A stretch of 54,665 nucleotides of DNA from an uncultured Christensenellaceae bacterium (lineage in GTDB: Bacteria > Bacillota > Clostridia > Christensenellales > Pumilibacteraceae), in assembly GCA_910587805.1 (NCBI GenBank), contig CAJUNM010000013.1, positions 1 through 54,665 on the forward strand, read 5' to 3'. This document shows positions 51,416-54,665 of this stretch, piece after piece. The translations under genes and the position numbers were made by a program. The number at the start of each line of letters is the position of its first letter. Within the stretch, counting starts at the first letter, position 1. A model generated the notes under the pieces. The model was not told where the DNA came from and did no database searches. It saw nothing but the letters and a program-made list of their open reading frames with translations.

Positions 51416-51901
51416 CTACAAAAACAGTATTCCTATGCCTAGCCCGATCAAAAAGCCGAGTTTTACGCACAGCGCGCCGTACTTGTCGAACTTTTCTTTT
51501 GCCTTGTCGCGCTGAACGGTAAATCGCGAAATAAACATCTCGAGATCGCCGCTTTGCGTGTCTCCGTCGAATCCGCCGAGCCGCGAAAACAGCTTTACAA
51601 CGTCCGCATGCGCGTCTCGCGTCAAAAACCCGCGCGAAAGAGTAAGCTCTCCGCCCTTATTCGATATGTGCGCAAGATACTCGTCTATATTCTTTTTGAG
51701 CGGTTTGCTTTCGCTTGCGTACGCGCCGAGTACGGCAACAACGCTGTCGCGTCTGAACGCTATATTCTGCTTTAGCTCTACGAGCATCGCAACGAGCGCG
51801 TTATAATAAACGTATCGGCGTTTATGAGAATACATCATATAAAAGCCTATCGCAGTACCCGCCGCGCAGCATAAGCAAACCACCAATATTTTACCCGTCA
51901 C
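51416..51901 (-). CDS. spoIIIAB: Stage III sporulation protein AB
   Basis: 161 residues. N-terminal and C-terminal transmembrane helices with a cytoplasmic helical middle resembling a GspF-type secretion platform protein. YNALVAMLVELKQNIAFRRD and the final KLGFLIGLGIGILFL are typical. Overlaps spoIIIAA by 11 bases. Confidence 0.93.
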   Translation of the reverse strand: MTGKILVVCLCCAAGTAIGFYMMYSHKRRYVYYNALVAMLVELKQNIAFRRDSVVAVLGAYASESKPLKKNIDEYLAHISNKGGELTLSRGFLTRDAHADVVKLFSRLGGFDGDTQSGDLEMFISRFTVQRDKAKEKFDKYGALCVKLGFLIGLGIGILFL

Positions 51902-52787
51902 CGTACGCCTCCTTTACCGCTATGCGTCTATTCGGCGGCGGATATACGACCGCAAACAGATCGAACACGCGATTAGCGATAACGCCGGAAAACTCGGGCT
52001 TTTTCGCAAAGTCCGCAAAGTCACGCGCGTGCACCGTAGCAATAACGGCTATGCCGCAATGAACGGCGCGCTCCACTGCCGGTATATCGCTCGGAAACAA
52101 CTCGTCGGCTATTATCACGTCCGGACGCATGTATGCAACGCCCGCCTCGAATACCCGCCTTTTATCCGCGCCGCTCATCACGTCCGAACAACCGACGTCG
52201 AGCATAGGCGCGCCGTCCGTCGCAGACGCTATCTCGTATTTTTCGTCGCACAACAGCACGTTGCAGCCGCGCTCCGAAAGCAGTCGGCAAAGCTCGCGCA
52301 CGAGCGTCGTTTTTCCCGCACCGGGCGGAGAGATCACGAGCGTATTTTTTATTCCGTCGGCTGCAGCTATGCGCGGACAGAGCGCGTCGGCGCAGCCTTT
52401 TACTTGGTGCGGAAGTCTTATGTTTACAGAAGAAAAATTCTTTACCGTTAATATTTCGCCGCCGTGAACGACGGCGTTTCCGCATACGCCTATCCTTATC
52501 CCGCCGCGAGCGGGTACGTAACCCTTTTTCAGAGTATCGGTCACGGTATAAAGCGAATGTTCGCATGCGCGCATTATCACGTCCTCCGCGGCATGCGCGG
52601 ACGCGACGAAAGCGTCGCAAGCATTTTGACAAAGCCCGTTTTTACCGAGGAATCTGTACATACCGTCGTAACAAACGCGAACGGGAAATCCGTTGCGTAT
52701 GCGCAACTCGTTCAGCTTGTCCGAAAACAGTCGCGACGCTATCACGTCGGCATACTCGTCGGGTATGAGCTTGTACAATACTTCCAT
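51891..52787 (-). CDS. spoIIIAA: Stage III sporulation protein AA, ATPase
   Basis: 298 residues from ATG 52787. Secretion-type ATPase of the SpoIIIA complex. N-terminal LNELRIRNGFPVRVCYDG, then Walker A VISPPGAGKTTLVRELCRLL, Walker B YMRPDVIIADELFPSDIPAV, and IAVIATVHARDFADF. A sigma-E-like promoter lies so close that the transcript should begin at or next to the ATG; no Shine-Dalgarno is present. Confidence 0.95.
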   Translation of the reverse strand: MEVLYKLIPDEYADVIASRLFSDKLNELRIRNGFPVRVCYDGMYRFLGKNGLCQNACDAFVASAHAAEDVIMRACEHSLYTVTDTLKKGYVPARGGIRIGVCGNAVVHGGEILTVKNFSSVNIRLPHQVKGCADALCPRIAAADGIKNTLVISPPGAGKTTLVRELCRLLSERGCNVLLCDEKYEIASATDGAPMLDVGCSDVMSGADKRRVFEAGVAYMRPDVIIADELFPSDIPAVERAVHCGIAVIATVHARDFADFAKKPEFSGVIANRVFDLFAVVYPPPNRRIAVKEAYGDG

Positions 52788-52794
52788 ACCGTTA

Positions 52795-52823
52795 TATTTA
52801 TGGGACAAGCATCGGCAATATGC
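52795..52823 (-). promoter_or_regulatory. Sigma-E promoter of the spoIIIA operon
   Basis: On minus: GCATATT (complement of 52817-52823), 14 bases, CATAAATA (complement of 52795-52802), then seven bases to the ATG. The -35 matches the sigma-E consensus fully. In Bacillus subtilis spoIIIA is sigma-E dependent. Confidence 0.72.
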
Positions 52824-52831
52824 TTTTTAGC

Positions 52832-52874
52832 AAAACAAAAAGCGCATCGAATACCGTCGTTCGATACGCTTTTT
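52832..52874 (-). terminator. Terminator after the Sel1-repeat gene
   Basis: An imperfect 15-bp stem (52837-52851 with 52860-52874) ends on minus in TTTTTGTTTT. A second hairpin, ATCGGCG-CTAT-CGCCGAT (52877-52893), lies between it and the gene. Confidence 0.78.
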
Positions 52875-52903
52875 CGATCGGCGCTATCGCCGATACTTAT
52901 ATA

Positions 52904-53920
52904 TCAAACATTGTAACCCATCAAGCGCAAAAGCTCTATAGAATCCTCGTAGCCCTCGTCTGCGGCTTTGAACAGCCAATCGGCGGCAAGCTCCTCGTCT
53001 CTGTCTACGCCGATTCCGTTGACGTAGCAATATCCCATATTATGCATTGCGGGAACGCAACCCTGCTCGGCGGCTTTGCTCCACCAATATACAGCCTCTT
53101 CGTCGTCCTGCGGCACTATCTCGCCCTCGTTATAGTAACATCCGATATTATACTGCGCTTCGGCATGACCGTTTTCGGCGGATTTCTTATACCACTTAAA
53201 CGCTTCTACATCGCTTTGCGGCACGCCGAAACCGTTGAGATAGCAATAACCCATATTATATTGCGCCTCCTCATGATCTTGCTCGGCAGCCTTGCGCCAC
53301 CACTTGACGGCGTTGTCGCAATCGTTCGTATTCGCATAACACAGCCCCGCATTTATTTGCGCGGGGACCCATCCTTGCGCCGCCGCTTTCAAAAACCACT
53401 CGAGCGCTTTTGTATCGCTCTGTTCCACGCCCTTTCCGTCGCGGTAGCAAATCCCTAAATTGTCCTGAGCTTTTTCATAGCCTTGCGCGGCGGCTTTACT
53501 CCACCACTTGACCGCCTCGCCGAAATCGACTTCTCTGCCGCGCCCGAACGCATATAAACAACCTATATTATATTGAGCGCCCATATCGTTTTGTTCGGCG
53601 GCTTTCAAGTACCAACCGAGCGCTTTATCGTAGTTTTGCTCTACGCCGTCGCCCTTTTCATACATGAACCCGATAGCGAACTGTCCGTCTACGTCGCCGA
53701 GTTCGGCTGCCATCAGCGTATATTCGACCGCTTCCGAAACATTCTTTTCAACGCCCTTGCCGTATGTATAAATATACCCTATCTCATACATCGCATGCGA
53801 GTTTCCTTTGTCCGCCGCCGCACGGTAATATTTTAACGCGGTCTCGCTGTCACCCGCTTTATAACACGTCTCTGCTTTGGCGTTCAATTCGTCGACAGAC
53901 ATTTTTTCAAGATTTTCCAT
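52904..53920 (-). CDS. Sel1-repeat (TPR-like) protein
   Basis: 338 residues made of about eight Sel1 repeats of 36 residues, each like WWSKAAAQGYEKAQDNLGIC with the YxxGxGV turn. There is no signal peptide or transmembrane helix, so it is a cytosolic helical scaffold for protein-protein contacts. Acidic overall. It has its own promoter and terminator and separates efp from spoIIIA, genes normally adjacent in Clostridia. AAGGAG precedes the ATG. Partner and function unknown. Confidence 0.93.
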   Translation of the reverse strand: MENLEKMSVDELNAKAETCYKAGDSETALKYYRAAADKGNSHAMYEIGYIYTYGKGVEKNVSEAVEYTLMAAELGDVDGQFAIGFMYEKGDGVEQNYDKALGWYLKAAEQNDMGAQYNIGCLYAFGRGREVDFGEAVKWWSKAAAQGYEKAQDNLGICYRDGKGVEQSDTKALEWFLKAAAQGWVPAQINAGLCYANTNDCDNAVKWWRKAAEQDHEEAQYNMGYCYLNGFGVPQSDVEAFKWYKKSAENGHAEAQYNIGCYYNEGEIVPQDDEEAVYWWSKAAEQGCVPAMHNMGYCYVNGIGVDRDEELAADWLFKAADEGYEDSIELLRLMGYNV

Positions 53921-53948
53921 ATAATTTCTCCTTGTGTCAGATGATTGT

Positions 53949-53977
53949 ATTTTACACTAAATTATCACAAAAGTCAA
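53949..53977 (-). promoter_or_regulatory. Promoter of the Sel1-repeat gene
   Basis: On minus: TTGACT (complement of 53972-53977), 17 bases, TAAAAT (complement of 53949-53954), about 28 bases before the ATG. Confidence 0.82.
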
Positions 53978-53979
53978 AC

Positions 53980-54013
53980 AAAAACGAGCAATGCGATCAA
54001 ACGCCTGCTCGTT
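53980..54013 (-). terminator. Terminator of efp
   Basis: AACGAGCA (53983-53990) pairs with TGCTCGTT (54006-54013), and on minus a T run follows. It ends efp directly before the promoter of the Sel1-repeat gene. Confidence 0.75.
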
Positions 54014-54044
54014 ATGCGATACCGAATATAAAATAATAAAATTA

Positions 54045-54605
54045 CTATTTGACGCGTTCCATATATGTTCCGGTACGGGTATCGACGCGTATCTTATCGC
54101 CGGTGCTAACGAACAACGGCACGTTTATAGTGCAACCCGTTTCGAGCGTGGCGGGCTTATTGCCGGGCTTGGACGTATCGCCTTGGATACCCGCTTCGGT
54201 CTCGGCAATAACAAGCTCTACGAAGTTGGGCGGATCGACGGCAAAAGCCGAGCCTTTATACGACGAGATCGTGACCGTCATTTCCTCTTTTATAAAACGC
54301 AACGCATCGGCGCATGTTTCGTAGTTGAGCGGAAGATCGTCGTAAGTTTCCGTATCCATGAAATGATACAGATCGCCGTCGAAATACGAATATTGATATT
54401 CGCGTCTGTCAATGTGCGCTTCTTCGTATTTATCAGACGGGTTAAACGTGTTTTCGAGCACTTGACCCGTGATGACGTTTTTGATCTTGGTGCGCACGAA
54501 TGCCGAACCTTTGCCCGGTTTTACGTGCTGAAACTCGACGACGGTATAAACTTTGCCGTCCATTTCAAATGTTGTGCCTTTGCGGAAATCTCCTGCCGAT
54601 ACCAT
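54045..54605 (-). CDS. efp: Translation elongation factor P
   Basis: 186 residues, normal length. Rescues ribosomes stalled on polyproline. Three beta-barrel domains; the KOW-like first domain has the loop VKPGKGSAFVRTKIKN with Lys32 at the tip, the residue modified in some bacteria. FIKEEMTVTISSYKGSAFAV and DPPNFVELVIAETEAGIQGD follow. GGAGG precedes the ATG; the remaining 60 bases of the window upstream show no gene. Confidence 0.97.
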   Translation of the reverse strand: MVSAGDFRKGTTFEMDGKVYTVVEFQHVKPGKGSAFVRTKIKNVITGQVLENTFNPSDKYEEAHIDRREYQYSYFDGDLYHFMDTETYDDLPLNYETCADALRFIKEEMTVTISSYKGSAFAVDPPNFVELVIAETEAGIQGDTSKPGNKPATLETGCTINVPLFVSTGDKIRVDTRTGTYMERVK

Positions 54606-54665
54606 AAAATCCTCCGATTATATTGAAAGTTTTTTGTCGTAACTTGTTATATCGGTCACGCCCTC

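Overview
The window reads as a chromosomal segment of a spore-forming Clostridia-type Firmicute, probably an uncultured gut-type lineage. Evidence: an IspH-ribosomal protein S1 fusion, the gene pairs scpA-scpB and infC-rpmI-rplT, a complete spoIIIAA-AH operon, spoIVB, a 25-residue spoVM, a SpoIIM-like protein, ytfJ/gerW, and the block asp23-nusB-folD-xseA-xseB-ispA-dxs-nadK-recN-spoIVB. Nearly all genes lie on the minus strand. No transposase, integrase, CRISPR array or rRNA was seen.

Layout. Positions 1-230 hold the 3' end of a tRNA-Cys and a complete tRNA-Leu(UAA), each followed by a terminator. Positions 240-5100 are accessory: an ECF sigma factor, an overlapping membrane anti-sigma factor with an RsgI-like extracellular domain, and a lipoprotein carrying the same domain. 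Both transcription units are preceded by the same split 37-bp element. An alpha/beta hydrolase reads the other way. Positions 5150-6800 hold a cupin divergent from an HxlR regulator that is coupled to a DUF5131 protein. Then follow purB with an M19 dipeptidase, and a long apparent operon (19834 down to 9144): CoA-carboxyltransferase, OadG, biotin carrier, Na+ pump beta subunit, OadA, SurE, a BaiN-like flavoprotein, an AroH-Cmk fusion, PlsC and IspH-S1. Its promoter is covered by a 29-bp palindrome.

Positions 19963-29060 hold a pseudouridine synthase, the operon yebC-lysA-M50 protease-scpA-scpB-DUF2953-ytfJ-dacF, a TrmH methyltransferase, and infC-rpmI-rplT with an L20-type attenuator leader and an AUU start codon. 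Positions 29320-36680 hold asp23-fakA-recG-comEC, divergent rpmB, and rpe-spoVM. Positions 36689-48033 run from the isoprenoid/DNA-repair operon into spoIVB, the SpoIIM-like gene and a second D-Ala-D-Ala carboxypeptidase. Positions 48089-54605 hold spoIIIA, a Sel1-repeat gene with its own promoter and terminator, and efp.

Functionally most of this is housekeeping (translation, cell wall, lipid and isoprenoid supply, repair) mixed with the engulfment/channel machinery of sporulation. The most distinctive items are the ECF/RsgI-domain regulon, the decarboxylase operon with two different carboxyltransferases on one biotin carrier, the AroH-Cmk fusion, and several predicted promoters so close to start codons that the transcripts should be nearly leaderless.
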